A stretch of DNA of 64,000 nucleotides from Alteromonas ponticola (GCF_012911815.1 NZ_JAATNW010000005.1:1-64000); one strand, 5' to 3'. Counted from the first letter of the stretch, positions 16,783-26,497 are shown. The notes: a model not told the origin generated them from the letters alone. Numbers and translations: made by a program.

Positions 16783-17102
16783 GATACTTATTTCCAGATT
16801 GTCCTAATTTGACTATAGCAGAGACCAACAATTAAAAAATGACAATTATTGTGTGTCGATACGAAATTGAGAAAATTATCTTTTCCAACTACCTTAAGCT
16901 ATAAAACCATTAACATCATTTATGCTGTAGATAGCTACAAGCCCCTTGGCTCAACCCGCATTCTGGGGTAAAGTTCGGCTCTTTGTCGTCGCGATGCTAA
17001 GTTTTCATATTAAGTATCAAACGTTCACCAGCGACACAAGCATAATTTAGTAACGTCTGATGTCGGTGAATGGTTTAGTCAAAATTTTTAGAGGTGCGTT
17101 TA
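16783..17102. other. Divergent intergenic region, EAL gene / panP
   Basis: AT-rich, 320 bp. No gene, hairpin or convincing promoter was recognised beyond AGAGG at 17090-17094, which serves the panP GTG start at 17103. Confidence 0.5.
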
Positions 17103-18728
17103 GTGGGTGAAGCTCAGGTCAGTCTCAGGCATTTGTATCGGGTATTTACCAAGCCTGAACACCAGGACTCTAAACTTGCCCAGATAGAACAACATCTATC
17201 TGACAATATTCTGGACTTTCTGTCTCAACATGTAGTGACCAAAAAAACCTCACTGGAAGAAATCGAGCAGGATTTTTCTGACTCAAGAGTTCCAGAGTCA
17301 CCTGAGTTTGTTTCGTCTCATGCTGAATCCCTGTTGGACAAGCTGGTCGCGCATTCCGTCAACACGTACTCGCCCACGTTTATCGGCCATATGACCTCTG
17401 CGCTGCCCTATTTTCATTTACCGCTGTCCAAGCTGATGGTAGGACTAAACCAGAACCTGGTTAAAATTGAAACCTCAAAGGCCTTTACGCCGCTGGAGCG
17501 GCAAGTACTCGGCATGATGCACAATCTGGTGTACGATGAAGATGAGGCGTTTTATCAGCGTTACCTGCACAGTGCCCTTCATTCACTGGGAGCGTTCTGT
17601 TCAGGTGGAACCATTGCTAACATTACCGCGCTATGGGTCGCGCGCAATAAGGCGCTGGGTCCACAAAAAGGCTTTGCCGGCGTTTCCAGAGAAGGTCTTG
17701 CCGCCGCCTACCGTCATTATGGCATTAACAATCTCGGGTTGATGTGTTCTAAACGTGGTCATTATTCGCTATCCAAAGCGGTCGACGCACTGGGGATAGG
17801 GCGCCAGCAATTACTGGCATTACCCTGTCCAACTCAAACCCTGAAACCGGAAGATGCACTGAAGGCAGGTAAAGCCTATCAAGAGGCCGGAAACCAGTTG
17901 TTGGCCATCGTCGGGGTGGGAGGCACAACCGAAACCGGCCACGTTGATCCATTGGATGAATTGGCTGATGTGGCTAACGAGCTGGGCTGCTGGTTCCACG
18001 TCGATGCTGCCTGGGGCGGTGCGACGTTATTTTCAAAACAATATCGACATAAGCTTAAGGGAATTGAACGCGCAGATTCGGTTACTATTGATGCACATAA
18101 ACAAATGTATGTGCCTATGGGGGCGGGCATGGCGCTGTTTAAGGACCCGGAAAACGCCAACGTAGTGAGACATCACGCGCAATATATCTTGCGTGAAGGC
18201 TCAAAAGATTTGGGAGCCACAACCCTGGAAGGCTCGCGTAACGGGATGGCCATGATGGTATACTCGTCATTGCATATTTTCGGTCGCCGCGGTTATGAAC
18301 TACTGATTGACCAAAGCATTGAAAAAGCGAAAACCTTCGCGGACATGATAAATCGCCATCCCGACTTTGAATTGATCACCACACCCACCTTATCGTTGCT
18401 GACCTATCGTGTCTGTCCGAAGGCCATACAGGCGCGCCTTAAAGTCGCCGCTGATGATGAAATCAACGCCTTGAATCAAACGCTTGATCGGCTGGTGGTT
18501 AATGTGCAAAAACTGCAACGTGAAGCGGGTAAGTCATTTGTGTCCAGAACAAGACTGGAAATTCCAGGCTACCCAGACCGTTCCGTCACTGTGTTCCGTG
18601 TGGTGCTAGCCAACCCACTGACAACCCATCATGATTTAGCAGCAATTTTAGCTGAACAGCACATGATTGCCAGTGGCACCAGCGATTGGCAAGATTTAGA
18701 AGATGGTAAGTACTCGCTTACTGCTTAA
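17103..18728 (+). CDS. panP: Pyridoxal-dependent aspartate 1-decarboxylase PanP
   Basis: 541 residues from GTG 17103 (AGAGG 8 bases upstream); the GTG at 17094 overlaps that Shine-Dalgarno. A group II PLP decarboxylase of the glutamate decarboxylase fold. FCSGGTIANITALW binds phosphate, WFHVDAAWGGATLFS holds the cofactor Asp, and Lys333 in TIDAHKQMYVPMG is the Schiff-base lysine. PanP makes beta-alanine from aspartate in organisms that lack PanD. Here it is convergent with panC, sharing the stop-codon bases, so both halves of pantothenate synthesis meet. The family contains glutamate decarboxylases too; the pan context favours PanP. Confidence 0.88.
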   Translation: MGEAQVSLRHLYRVFTKPEHQDSKLAQIEQHLSDNILDFLSQHVVTKKTSLEEIEQDFSDSRVPESPEFVSSHAESLLDKLVAHSVNTYSPTFIGHMTSALPYFHLPLSKLMVGLNQNLVKIETSKAFTPLERQVLGMMHNLVYDEDEAFYQRYLHSALHSLGAFCSGGTIANITALWVARNKALGPQKGFAGVSREGLAAAYRHYGINNLGLMCSKRGHYSLSKAVDALGIGRQQLLALPCPTQTLKPEDALKAGKAYQEAGNQLLAIVGVGGTTETGHVDPLDELADVANELGCWFHVDAAWGGATLFSKQYRHKLKGIERADSVTIDAHKQMYVPMGAGMALFKDPENANVVRHHAQYILREGSKDLGATTLEGSRNGMAMMVYSSLHIFGRRGYELLIDQSIEKAKTFADMINRHPDFELITTPTLSLLTYRVCPKAIQARLKVAADDEINALNQTLDRLVVNVQKLQREAGKSFVSRTRLEIPGYPDRSVTVFRVVLANPLTTHHDLAAILAEQHMIASGTSDWQDLEDGKYSLTA

Positions 18729-19573
18729 ATTTTAAAACGTAAATTGTCGATCAGGCGGGTGGTACGCAAATAGGCTGCAATCAGCACCACCAAATCCGTA
18801 TCCCCTGATTGCGCTTCCCTCAGGGTTTCACTTTCTCTGATTGTCACATAATCAGTTTTAAAGCCTTCGACATCTAATGCCTGCTGGGCTTCTTTCTCCA
18901 CCAGTCGGTAATTCGATTGACCAGCCTGTACTGCGGCACGAATATTCTTCAGCGTCTGGAATACAAATGGTGCAATTTTACGCTCTTTTTCGTTTAAATA
19001 ACCATTGCGGGAACTCATGGCCAGTCCATCAGCTTCTCGCTCGGTGGCAACCGGACAAATCACTACATCCATAGACAGATCTTTAACCATGGTCTGGATA
19101 ACCTGAAGTTGCTGAAAATCCTTTTCACCAAAGAAGGCCTGATCGGGCACGACCATATTAAACAGTTTCGACACCACGGTTGCTACACCGCGGAAATGAC
19201 CGGGTCGAGTGACGCCACAAATAATATCTGAGAGACCAGGCACTTCGACAAAGGTCTGCCTATTTAACCCCCGCGGATACATTTCGTCGACAGCGGGCAG
19301 AAAAAGAACATCCACACCCTGTGCAATCAATTTAGTCTTATCAGCTTCAATGGTGCGCGGATAAGCGTCCAGATCTTCATTCTGGCCAAATTGCATGGGG
19401 TTAACAAAAATTGAAGCGATGACGACATCGCATTCTGCGCTGGCGGCTTTTACCAGCTGCAAGTGACCCTCATGCAAATTACCCATTGTGGGTACAAAGC
19501 CAACTTGTTTACCTTGCTGATACAACGCTTTACGCCATGCGCGAAGCTCGCTTACGGTAGTGATAACTTGCAT
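18725..19573 (-). CDS. panC: Pantothenate synthetase
   Basis: 282 residues, the usual length. Joins beta-alanine and pantoate with ATP. The HIGH-like motif is GNLHEGH, with VFVNPMQFGQNEDLDAYPRT following. FGEKDFQQL and the KMSKS-like AMSSRN are also present. Last gene of the dksA-to-panC block; 5 bp after panB. Its stop overlaps the convergent panP stop by three bases. Confidence 0.97.
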   Translation of the reverse strand: MQVITTVSELRAWRKALYQQGKQVGFVPTMGNLHEGHLQLVKAASAECDVVIASIFVNPMQFGQNEDLDAYPRTIEADKTKLIAQGVDVLFLPAVDEMYPRGLNRQTFVEVPGLSDIICGVTRPGHFRGVATVVSKLFNMVVPDQAFFGEKDFQQLQVIQTMVKDLSMDVVICPVATEREADGLAMSSRNGYLNEKERKIAPFVFQTLKNIRAAVQAGQSNYRLVEKEAQQALDVEGFKTDYVTIRESETLREAQSGDTDLVVLIAAYLRTTRLIDNLRFKI

Positions 19574-19578
19574 GTATT

Positions 19579-20376
19579 TTACTCGAAACTATGCGCTGAA
19601 GAGGGGAACTGGCCGCTAATGACATCATCTTTGTATTGAGACACGGCCTGGCGAATGTCGCCACATTCCAGAAGGTAATTTTTTGAAAACTTTGGCATAT
19701 AGTTAGCGCTAATGCCCAACATGTCATGCATGACCAGTATCTGCCCATCAGTATGCACGCCAGCACCAATCCCTATGACCGGAATAGATAATTGTTGAGA
19801 TACTTTTTGCGCTAAAGAGGTAGGCACACACTCAAGTACAAGAAGCTGCACGCCGGCTTGCTCCAATGCGAGCGCATCGGCTACCAGTTGTTGCGCTTTG
19901 GCTGCTTCCCGTCCCTGTACCTTAAATCCGCCCAGTACATTCACTGATTGTGGCGTCAGGCCTAAATGCCCACACACGGGAACACTGCGTTGCACAAGAC
20001 CGTGGATGGTTTCTAACAGCCATTCACCGCCTTCAAGTTTGACCATTTGTGCGCCTGCAGCCATCAGCTTTGCTGCATTCGCATAGGCTTGTTCCGGCGT
20101 GGCGTAGGACATAAATGGCATGTCAGCCATAACAAAAGCGTGCTGAACGTTTTTGCTCACACAGCGGGTGTGATAGGCCATCTGTTCGATAGTAACCGGT
20201 AACGTGCTTTCCTCGCCTTGCAATACCATTCCCAGCGAATCACCAATCAACAGAATATCAATTCCCTGTTCGTCGAATAATTTGGCAAAACTGGCGTCAT
20301 AGGCGGTCAGCGCGGTAATTTTTTGCGCTGCTTGTTTTTGTGCGAGCAGCGAAGAGACAGATACTTTTTTCATCAT
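19579..20376 (-). CDS. panB: 3-methyl-2-oxobutanoate hydroxymethyltransferase
   Basis: 265 residues. First committed step of pantothenate synthesis, making ketopantoate. Characteristic segments [54 protein letters not shown] and [19 protein letters not shown] are all intact. Two adjacent ATGs (20376 and 20373) follow CAGG; either could be used. Separated from folK by 111 bp in which no terminator was seen. Confidence 0.97.
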   Translation of the reverse strand: MMKKVSVSSLLAQKQAAQKITALTAYDASFAKLFDEQGIDILLIGDSLGMVLQGEESTLPVTIEQMAYHTRCVSKNVQHAFVMADMPFMSYATPEQAYANAAKLMAAGAQMVKLEGGEWLLETIHGLVQRSVPVCGHLGLTPQSVNVLGGFKVQGREAAKAQQLVADALALEQAGVQLLVLECVPTSLAQKVSQQLSIPVIGIGAGVHTDGQILVMHDMLGISANYMPKFSKNYLLECGDIRQAVSQYKDDVISGQFPSSAHSFE

Positions 20377-20487
20377 GAATACCTGTAAATTAGCGATACA
20401 AAATACATCATTGAGTGGCGAACTATACGTTATTTGAACAATTGCGCAATGTTGTGAAACGCAGTGCGGATCATTGAGCGATAAAAA

Positions 20488-20991
20488 CTACAGTTGATTA
20501 TCCGGGCGCAGCCGCTTCAGTCCATCCAGTGAACATCTGGCTACCCATTGAGAAATCGGTTTGCCATCTGGCATCACCATATTTGGTGCAATTTCAAAAA
20601 GTGGCACCAACACGAACTCACGATCCGCCATACCGTAATGTGGAATGGTGAGTGTGTCGGTATCAATATCATGCTTGCCATACAGCAAAATATCCAAATC
20701 TAGTGTACGCGGGCCCCAACGCTCACCCTTGCGTTCACGTCCGTGCTTATTTTCAATGTTTTGTAACTGCTTTAGTAATATTTCAGGCTTCAGCCCGGTT
20801 TCTATCAAACACACTGAATTAATAAAGTCAGGCTGATCCTGAGGCCCCATCGGCGCGCTCTGATACATTGAGGAGGTGCGCAGCAGACGCGTATGCTCCA
20901 CCTCATTGATTGCCAATAATGCGGACTCAATATGCTTACCAGCTTCACCTAAATTGCTGCCTAAGCCTATATAACACCTTTCTTTATGCAT
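20488..20991 (-). CDS. folK: 2-amino-4-hydroxy-6-hydroxymethyldihydropteridine pyrophosphokinase
   Basis: 167 residues from ATG 20991 (MHKERCYIGLGSNLG), chosen over the longer frame to 21042 because HPPK proteins begin just before this strand. The start overlaps the end of pcnB by 8 bp, as in E. coli. Transfers pyrophosphate from ATP to the pterin in folate synthesis. Signature RTLDLDILLYG and GMADREFVLVPL are present. Confidence 0.95.
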   Translation of the reverse strand: MHKERCYIGLGSNLGEAGKHIESALLAINEVEHTRLLRTSSMYQSAPMGPQDQPDFINSVCLIETGLKPEILLKQLQNIENKHGRERKGERWGPRTLDLDILLYGKHDIDTDTLTIPHYGMADREFVLVPLFEIAPNMVMPDGKPISQWVARCSLDGLKRLRPDNQL

Positions 20992-22366
20992 TATTTTCTT
21001 TCCTGGGCTGGCGTCGACGCCTCGGTTTGCGCGTGCCTCCACCCTCTTGACTGCGTAAAGCGTTCAACATCTTTTTCTGCTGAGCTGGGTGCGCATCCTG
21101 AAATTGTGTCCACCAATCTGCCAGTTCCAGCAACTCGCCCCCTTCGATTTCACCTCGCAATAACAAAAAGTCGTAGCCAGCGCGAAATTTCGGATGGGCC
21201 AGAATTTGAAAAGCACGACGGCCAAAGCGACGTGGTAACCGCTGTTGTAGTATCCAGATATCACGCATGACGGTTGAAAAACGTTTCGGGATCATGATGC
21301 GCTGAGTCTGTTTGCGCACTACCTCTGACATCGCGATGTTGTAAGCGTCATGCGCATTCAGGCCTGACTCGGACATCATCTTTTGTGCATACTCCTCAAG
21401 TGGATACCACAGTAATGCTGCATAAAGGAAGGCCGGAGTGACACGCTGTTCATTGTTAATTCTGTCATCAGTATTTTGCAAAACCCGATAAATGAACTGC
21501 ATTTCTCTGCAGGAGTCGTCCCGCAGGAAGCTCGCCAATTGTGGAAACAATGGCTCTATTAGGCCATGGGAATGAAGCTGTTTAAACGTTTCTACGCCGT
21601 TACCACTGATAAATAATTTCAGGGTTTCTTCGAACAGTCTGGCTGGCGGAATATTGGTGAGCAACCCTGCCATTTCGCGTATAGGCGTGGCCGTGCGTTC
21701 GCTGATGGTCATGTCCAGTTTAGCTGCGAAGCGAATAGCGCGTAGCATGCGCACAGGATCTTCCCGGTAACGTTGTTCCGGGTCACCGATCAGCTCAACT
21801 TCTCGCTTTTTAATTGCAGAGCGACCATTAGCAAAGTCAATTACCGAGAAGTCGACCACACTGTAATACATCGCGTTGAACGTGAAGTCACGCCGTTCGG
21901 CATCTTCTTCGATGCTGCCAAATACATTATCGCGTGTCAGGTGACCGTGTTCATTTTGTCTTGAATTATGTGCTGAAGCGTCTTCATCTTCATCAGGATG
22001 ATGACCGCGAAACGTCGCGACTTCAATCACTTCCCTGCCAAATACAATGTGTGCCAGTCGAAACCGGCGGCCAATCAGACGACAGTTGTTAAACTGCGCC
22101 TTAATCTGTTCCGGGGTGGCATCGGTGACCACATCAAAATCTTTAGGCTTCATACCCAGCATCAGGTCGCGGACACATCCTCCGACCAAAAATGCCTGAT
22201 AACCCGCCTTATTCAGTCGGTACAGTACCTTTAACGCGTTTTCACTAATATCGTCACGGGAAATACCATGTTCGGCGCGCGGCACAGTGACGGCTGCGAT
22301 ACCGGGTTGGGAATTTGATGCTTTGGCAAGCACCCGTTTGACGGAATTGACTACTCGCGTAATGAT
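20984..22366 (-). CDS. pcnB: Poly(A) polymerase I
   Basis: About 460 residues. Adds poly(A) tails to RNA 3' ends, promoting decay. Nucleotidyltransferase signature FLVGGCVRDLMLG, catalytic Asp pair KPKDFDVVTDA, RRDFTFNAMYY, EDPVRMLRAIRFAAKL, and a basic C-terminal tail (RKPRRRRQPRKE). No ATG or GTG fits the expected N-terminus. The sequence aligning with E. coli MFTRVANF is ATC ATT ACG CGA GTA GTC AAT (from 22366). A GGAG lies 8 bases before ATC and 11 before ATT, just after the gluQ stop. E. coli pcnB is known to start at AUU. I therefore place the start at the AUC (22366) or AUU (22363). The 22426 start would lie within gluQ. Confidence 0.92.
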   Translation of the reverse strand: MITRVVNSVKRVLAKASNSQPGIAAVTVPRAEHGISRDDISENALKVLYRLNKAGYQAFLVGGCVRDLMLGMKPKDFDVVTDATPEQIKAQFNNCRLIGRRFRLAHIVFGREVIEVATFRGHHPDEDEDASAHNSRQNEHGHLTRDNVFGSIEEDAERRDFTFNAMYYSVVDFSVIDFANGRSAIKKREVELIGDPEQRYREDPVRMLRAIRFAAKLDMTISERTATPIREMAGLLTNIPPARLFEETLKLFISGNGVETFKQLHSHGLIEPLFPQLASFLRDDSCREMQFIYRVLQNTDDRINNEQRVTPAFLYAALLWYPLEEYAQKMMSESGLNAHDAYNIAMSEVVRKQTQRIMIPKRFSTVMRDIWILQQRLPRRFGRRAFQILAHPKFRAGYDFLLLRGEIEGGELLELADWWTQFQDAHPAQQKKMLNALRSQEGGGTRKPRRRRQPRKENNA

Positions 22367-22374
22367 GACAGTTT

Positions 22375-22378
22375 CTCC
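22375..22378 (-). promoter_or_regulatory. Shine-Dalgarno GGAG for the non-AUG start of pcnB
   Basis: Read on the minus strand: GTGGAGAAACTGTCATCATT. The GGAG is 7 bases past the gluQ stop and correctly spaced for ATC or ATT, with no AUG/GUG/UUG at that distance in frame. Confidence 0.6.
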
Positions 22379-22385
22379 ACAGCTG

Positions 22386-23294
22386 TTAAGGCTCGTAATG
22401 ATACGGCCTATTGTGCTGATCGACAATAATTTCAGCTTTTTTGGGCAGTTTTTTGCAATTCCAGTGCTTAATTGCCCACGTTATCAGTGCTTCACAGGTA
22501 TCTATGGTATCGCATTCTGGCGTCCACAGTGTGAGGAATTTCAATACTCGTTTTAAGTTGGCCAGAGGCGTGCGGTCGTCTATTGCGCGAGCGTGATTCT
22601 GTTTACTGAGTTTGTGACCGGGTAACATTGCCGCTACGGGAAAGTGGGCATACTCAGGCGCTGCAATACCTAAGGCTTGATACAGCGTTAAGTGGGCTGA
22701 TGTTGTGCTCAGCAAATCGAATCCTCTGACAATATGAGTGACACCCTGGTGAATGTCATCCAGTACCACCACCAGATTATAGGAATACAAACCGTCCCTT
22801 CTTTTTATAATGGTGTCTTCCAGCGCGTGAGCGTCGGAGATGACAACGTCGCCCTGAATACGATCAGTAAACCGGGTGACCGGCCGGTCCACGAGCAGGC
22901 GCACGGCATTTCCCTGAGCGGTAAGCCCGCGCTGTCGACATGTGCCCTGATATGCCCCGCCAGCTGCTTTAATCATTTTGCGTGTACATTGGCAAAAATA
23001 AGCGCGCTGCGATTCTATCAATCCTTCGACAACACCTTGGTAGCGGCCGTGCTGGGTTGATTGGTAGGCAACATCTCCATCCCAATGCAGGTGGTGAGCA
23101 CTTAAGGTACGGAGTATGGCAACATCAGCGCCGGCAACGCTGCGGGGTTCATCAATATCTTCAATTCTAAGCCACCATTTTCCATCATGGCTGCGCGCAT
23201 CCAGATAACTGGCTACGGCGGCAACGAGTGAACCAAAATGTAAGGGACCAGAGGGAGAGGGAGCAAAGCGACCAATATATGCGGGGGATGTCAT
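22386..23294 (-). CDS. gluQ: Glutamyl-Q tRNA(Asp) synthetase
   Basis: 302 residues. A GluRS-like catalytic core without anticodon-binding domain, which glutamylates queuosine in tRNA(Asp). HIGH-like motif PSPSGPLHFGSL, WWLRIEDIDEPR, zinc-type cysteines YFCQCTRK...TCRQRG, and KLSKQNHA for KMSKS. Lies between dksA and pcnB as in E. coli. Confidence 0.96.
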   Translation of the reverse strand: MTSPAYIGRFAPSPSGPLHFGSLVAAVASYLDARSHDGKWWLRIEDIDEPRSVAGADVAILRTLSAHHLHWDGDVAYQSTQHGRYQGVVEGLIESQRAYFCQCTRKMIKAAGGAYQGTCRQRGLTAQGNAVRLLVDRPVTRFTDRIQGDVVISDAHALEDTIIKRRDGLYSYNLVVVLDDIHQGVTHIVRGFDLLSTTSAHLTLYQALGIAAPEYAHFPVAAMLPGHKLSKQNHARAIDDRTPLANLKRVLKFLTLWTPECDTIDTCEALITWAIKHWNCKKLPKKAEIIVDQHNRPYHYEP

Positions 23295-23363
23295 AAAAAT
23301 AAAAGTTCATCAGGCCGCCCGAATGAAATTGAACGGCCCAGACGCTTAGCAATCTATAGGGGA

Positions 23364-23813
23364 TTAGCCCTGCAATTGCTTTTCTTTAATTTCAGCCATC
23401 GTTTTGCAATCGATGCAAAGGTCGGCAGTGGGTCTGGCTTCAAGACGGCGGATACCAATTTCGATGCCACACTGATCGCAAAAACCAAAGTCATCGTCTT
23501 CGATACGCTTAAGCGTTTTTTCGATTTTTTTGATGAGCTTACGTTCACGGTCACGGGTACGAAGTTCCAAACTAAACTCTTCTTCCTGCGCGGCCCGATC
23601 GACCGGGTCAGGGAAGTTAGCGGCTTCGTCTTTCATGTGTGTTACTGTTCTATCAACTTCTTCACGAAGCTGATTGCGCCATGCCTTCAACAACAGACGG
23701 AAATGTTCCATCTGATCATCGTTCATGTACTCTTCATCAGCGCCAGGCTGATAAGGTTTAAGTCCTGCCAGGGCAAGTAACCCTAACGATTTTGTTTCAT
23801 TTCCTGCTGACAT
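23364..23813 (-). CDS. dksA: RNA polymerase-binding transcription factor DksA
   Basis: 149 residues (151 in E. coli). Works with ppGpp at the RNA polymerase secondary channel. The N-terminal helical region includes [19 protein letters not shown], followed by the coiled-coil tip sequence [12 protein letters not shown] with the key Asp and Ala. The C-terminal zinc finger is CDQCGIEIG...CIDCKTMAE. First gene of the dksA-gluQ-pcnB-folK-panBC block; 69 bp to gluQ contain an imperfect GGCCG/CGGCC hairpin. Confidence 0.97.
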   Translation of the reverse strand: MSAGNETKSLGLLALAGLKPYQPGADEEYMNDDQMEHFRLLLKAWRNQLREEVDRTVTHMKDEAANFPDPVDRAAQEEEFSLELRTRDRERKLIKKIEKTLKRIEDDDFGFCDQCGIEIGIRRLEARPTADLCIDCKTMAEIKEKQLQG

Positions 23814-24036
23814 GTGTCACATCTCCTACACCAGGACACTTATATTCCGCTAAACCAATCGAATATCTATAGCAGAATCGAACAGCGCAAGCAACGTTAA
23901 GTGTCTTTGTAATCTATCCCCACCGATATCGTTACAGGCAACGATAATTTGTGGAATTAATCTGTCTCGATTTTGAACCACAACGGCAAAGCAAGGCGCA
24001 AATATGGCGTTTAGTTAGAAAAAATCAACTTTTTTT

Positions 24037-24738
24037 TTACAAAATAACGGGGAGTGGTTGATTTATTGCTATTTTTTGTTCGCTGATAGTACAACCTAAC
24101 GCCCTCACACCCACGCCTTTTTGGCTGGCAAACAATACGGCATCGGCGTAGTCAGGATCAATATGTTTGGCCAGTGCGACTTCTTTTATACCCGTATGTT
24201 GAACACAAAATATTAATTCCGCCTGGATGCCCTGGTCAGCCAGTTTTGCCAGCGCCAGGCAATGTTTCGCACCACGGATGGTTTTTGCATCAGGAAACAG
24301 CCCTCGCGTTCCCTCAGCCAGAGTGACCGATTTAACTTCAATATAAATGGGCTCATCCGCCATCATTAATCTAAAGTCAAAGCGACTGTCACTACCAGCG
24401 GGTTTGACTTCGGCTTTAATTTCCTCCGCCTGTTCAAATCCCAAAACGCGTTGTTCCCGTAGTGCTTCGGCAACTAACTTATTAGCATTATGGGTGTTTA
24501 CGCCAATAAAGTGGTGGTCAAAAGTTTGTGCGACTTCCCAGGTGTATTTTAATTTGCGTTTCGGGTCATGGCTGTAGCGCAGAAAAGCGTTAAAACCCGG
24601 TTGCGCACATCCGGTCATTGCACCGGTATTAGGGCAGTGTGCAGTAACGATGTTGCCATCTTCTAACTGTATATCGGCTAAAAAACGTTTGTAACGTTTA
24701 ATAAGTTTTCCTTTAATCAGAGGCGTACTAAACTTCAT
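24037..24738 (-). CDS. sfsA: Sugar fermentation stimulation protein SfsA
   Basis: 233 residues from ATG 24738 (MKFSTPLIKGKLIKRYKRF), matching the E. coli N-terminus; the longer frame to 24765 is not needed. Conserved AHCPNTGAMTGCAQPG, a PD-(D/E)XK-like SRFDFRL...YIEVKSVTL and FPDAKTIRGAKH. A proposed nucleic-acid-binding/nuclease-fold protein whose exact role is unsettled. Upstream of dksA as in E. coli; divergent from pepB. Confidence 0.94.
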   Translation of the reverse strand: MKFSTPLIKGKLIKRYKRFLADIQLEDGNIVTAHCPNTGAMTGCAQPGFNAFLRYSHDPKRKLKYTWEVAQTFDHHFIGVNTHNANKLVAEALREQRVLGFEQAEEIKAEVKPAGSDSRFDFRLMMADEPIYIEVKSVTLAEGTRGLFPDAKTIRGAKHCLALAKLADQGIQAELIFCVQHTGIKEVALAKHIDPDYADAVLFASQKGVGVRALGCTISEQKIAINQPLPVIL

Positions 24739-24801
24739 AGTTGAAAAATCGACTAGGTGAACCAAGATCTCTAGTTTATCAAAGCTTATTAAGGATTTGT
24801 T

Positions 24802-26088
24802 ATGTCACAATTTACTGTCTCGTTGGCAACACAACCGGCAACATCAGGTTGGGGTGAAAATGCGCTGTTAAGTTTTACTGAAAATGGCGCCATTATCCAT
24901 TTGCCAGAGTCAGGCGACGGTTTGCTGGCGATTCAGCAAGCAGCGCGTAAACTGGATGGATTAAGTATTCCGGAGGTTATGCTGACAGGTGAATGGCAGT
25001 TCGAACACCAGTGGGTTTTTGCGCTAAGTTTCACGCGGGCACGCAATCCCTCAAAAATACACTTTTGCGATAATGCTGACAGTGACCGCATTCAAAAATG
25101 TTATCAGGCAATGTTGTTTACCCGCAAGCTGGTTAACGATACACCAGAAGAGCTGTCGCCTGAAAACCTTGCCAGCCGTGCAGCAGAATGGATCAAGTCG
25201 CTGGCTCCCGATGCAGTGAGCTATTCGATGACAACCGGAGAGGCACTCGCTGAAGCTGGTTGGACAGGTATTTACAATGTTGGCCGGGGCAGCGAACGAC
25301 CGCCGGTGCTGTTAGAATTAGATTACAACCCCACCGGTAATGACAATGCACCGGTAGCAACCGCGCTGGTTGGTAAGGGTATCACCTTTGACAGTGGTGG
25401 TTACTCGATCAAGTCCAGTGAAGGCATGCTGGACATGAAATGTGACATGGGGGGCGCGGCAACGGTGACTGGCGCGCTCGGGCTAGCTATATTACAGGGG
25501 CTCAATACGCGAGTTAAACTGTTCTTATGCTGTGCAGAAAACCTCATCAGCGGCCACGCTTACAAATTAGGCGACGTTTTGACTTATAAAAATGGCGTCA
25601 CTGTTGAGGTTGTGAATACCGACGCGGAAGGGCGCTTGGTATTGGCCGATGGCTTAATGGCGGCCAGCGAAACCGGCGCATCACTGATTCTGGATGCTGC
25701 CACTCTGACTGGTGCTGCGACGGTGGCGTTGGGTAACGATTACCATGCCGTATTCAGTATGGATGACCGTGCCAGAGAGATGATGCTTGATTGCGCTAAA
25801 TCAGAGTCAGAGCGCTTCTGGCCATTACCGCTGGAACAATGGCACAAAGATCGTTGTCCTTCTTCGTTTGCCGATACCGCAAACAGTCGACCCCAGAAAG
25901 GAGGTGGCGGCGGTGGCGCGTCTAATGCGGCAGGTTTTCTGGCCCGGTTTGTGGACCCAGAAGGCAAGGGCTGGATACATCTTGATTTAGCCGCGGCGTA
26001 CCACGGCAAAGGGTCATCAGAAATGCCCGTGGGAGCCAGTGCAGTAGGGATTCGATCGATTGCTGCGTTGCTGAAACAGCAGGGCTAA
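24802..26088 (+). CDS. pepB: Aminopeptidase PepB (M17 leucyl aminopeptidase family)
   Basis: 428 residues, the PepB length (427 in E. coli), shorter than PepA. Two-metal exopeptidase: GKGITFDSGGYSIKSSEGMLDMKCDMGGAA, the family signature NTDAEGRLVLADGL, and DTANSRPQKGGGGGGASNAAGFLARF. AAGGA precedes ATG 24802. A hairpin follows at 26096-26122. Confidence 0.94.
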   Translation: MSQFTVSLATQPATSGWGENALLSFTENGAIIHLPESGDGLLAIQQAARKLDGLSIPEVMLTGEWQFEHQWVFALSFTRARNPSKIHFCDNADSDRIQKCYQAMLFTRKLVNDTPEELSPENLASRAAEWIKSLAPDAVSYSMTTGEALAEAGWTGIYNVGRGSERPPVLLELDYNPTGNDNAPVATALVGKGITFDSGGYSIKSSEGMLDMKCDMGGAATVTGALGLAILQGLNTRVKLFLCCAENLISGHAYKLGDVLTYKNGVTVEVVNTDAEGRLVLADGLMAASETGASLILDAATLTGAATVALGNDYHAVFSMDDRAREMMLDCAKSESERFWPLPLEQWHKDRCPSSFADTANSRPQKGGGGGGASNAAGFLARFVDPEGKGWIHLDLAAAYHGKGSSEMPVGASAVGIRSIAALLKQQG

Positions 26089-26095
26089 CATACTC

Positions 26096-26122
26096 GCAGC
26101 CCGAATGGGGAATTCGGGCTGC
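26096..26122 (+). terminator. Hairpin terminator downstream of pepB
   Basis: 11-bp perfect stem GCAGCCCGAAT / ATTCGGGCTGC with a 5-base loop, 8 bases after the pepB stop. The T-run is weak (CTGATTTA). Confidence 0.7.
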
Positions 26123-26149
26123 CTGATTTAAAGTGGTGATATAGCGTAA

Positions 26150-26332
26150 TTAAATACCACCTAAGCGTTCCGCCAGTACTTTATATCGCTCTACATCATC
26201 TCGTTCGAACATGGGATTGCCGTCGACATCCTTTTTCTTTGCCACTAACAAGCTTTCGCGCTCGAGTCGTTCCACCCGTGCTTCTTGAATATCCAAGTAG
26301 GCTGCGACTTCTTTTACGGTCATTAAACTCAT
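26150..26332 (-). CDS. Small helix-turn-helix protein (MerR/excisionase-like)
   Basis: 60 residues; AAAGGA lies 8-9 bases before ATG 26332. Almost the whole protein is one HTH_17-type domain: LMTVKEVAAYLDIQEARVERLERESLLVAKK followed by a wing (DGNPMFERDDVERYK). Members regulate transcription or act as excisionases, but no phage or integrase genes are near, so a chromosomal regulator is more likely. Convergent with pepB, divergent from the MarC-type gene. Confidence 0.75.
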   Translation of the reverse strand: MSLMTVKEVAAYLDIQEARVERLERESLLVAKKKDVDGNPMFERDDVERYKVLAERLGGI

Positions 26333-26497
26333 TTCTTATTATCCTTTCTGGAGTGATAGTATTAGTTAAGCGTAAATGCGACAATTCGCTGTGATTTTTC
26401 TTGATAAAACGTTTAACTTTAGGTCGTTTGATGCTTAATTTAACGTTTAAAACACAATAGTAACAGTATTTTTTGCTCGTTGGGGAGACTGTCAGTC

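Noticed and set aside
22367..22426. Longer pcnB starting inside gluQ
   Set aside because: The extension has no counterpart in E. coli PcnB; a Shine-Dalgarno points to the non-AUG start at 22366/22363 instead.
26150..26332. Prophage excisionase
   Set aside because: The HTH type is shared with chromosomal MerR-like regulators and no phage gene is nearby.
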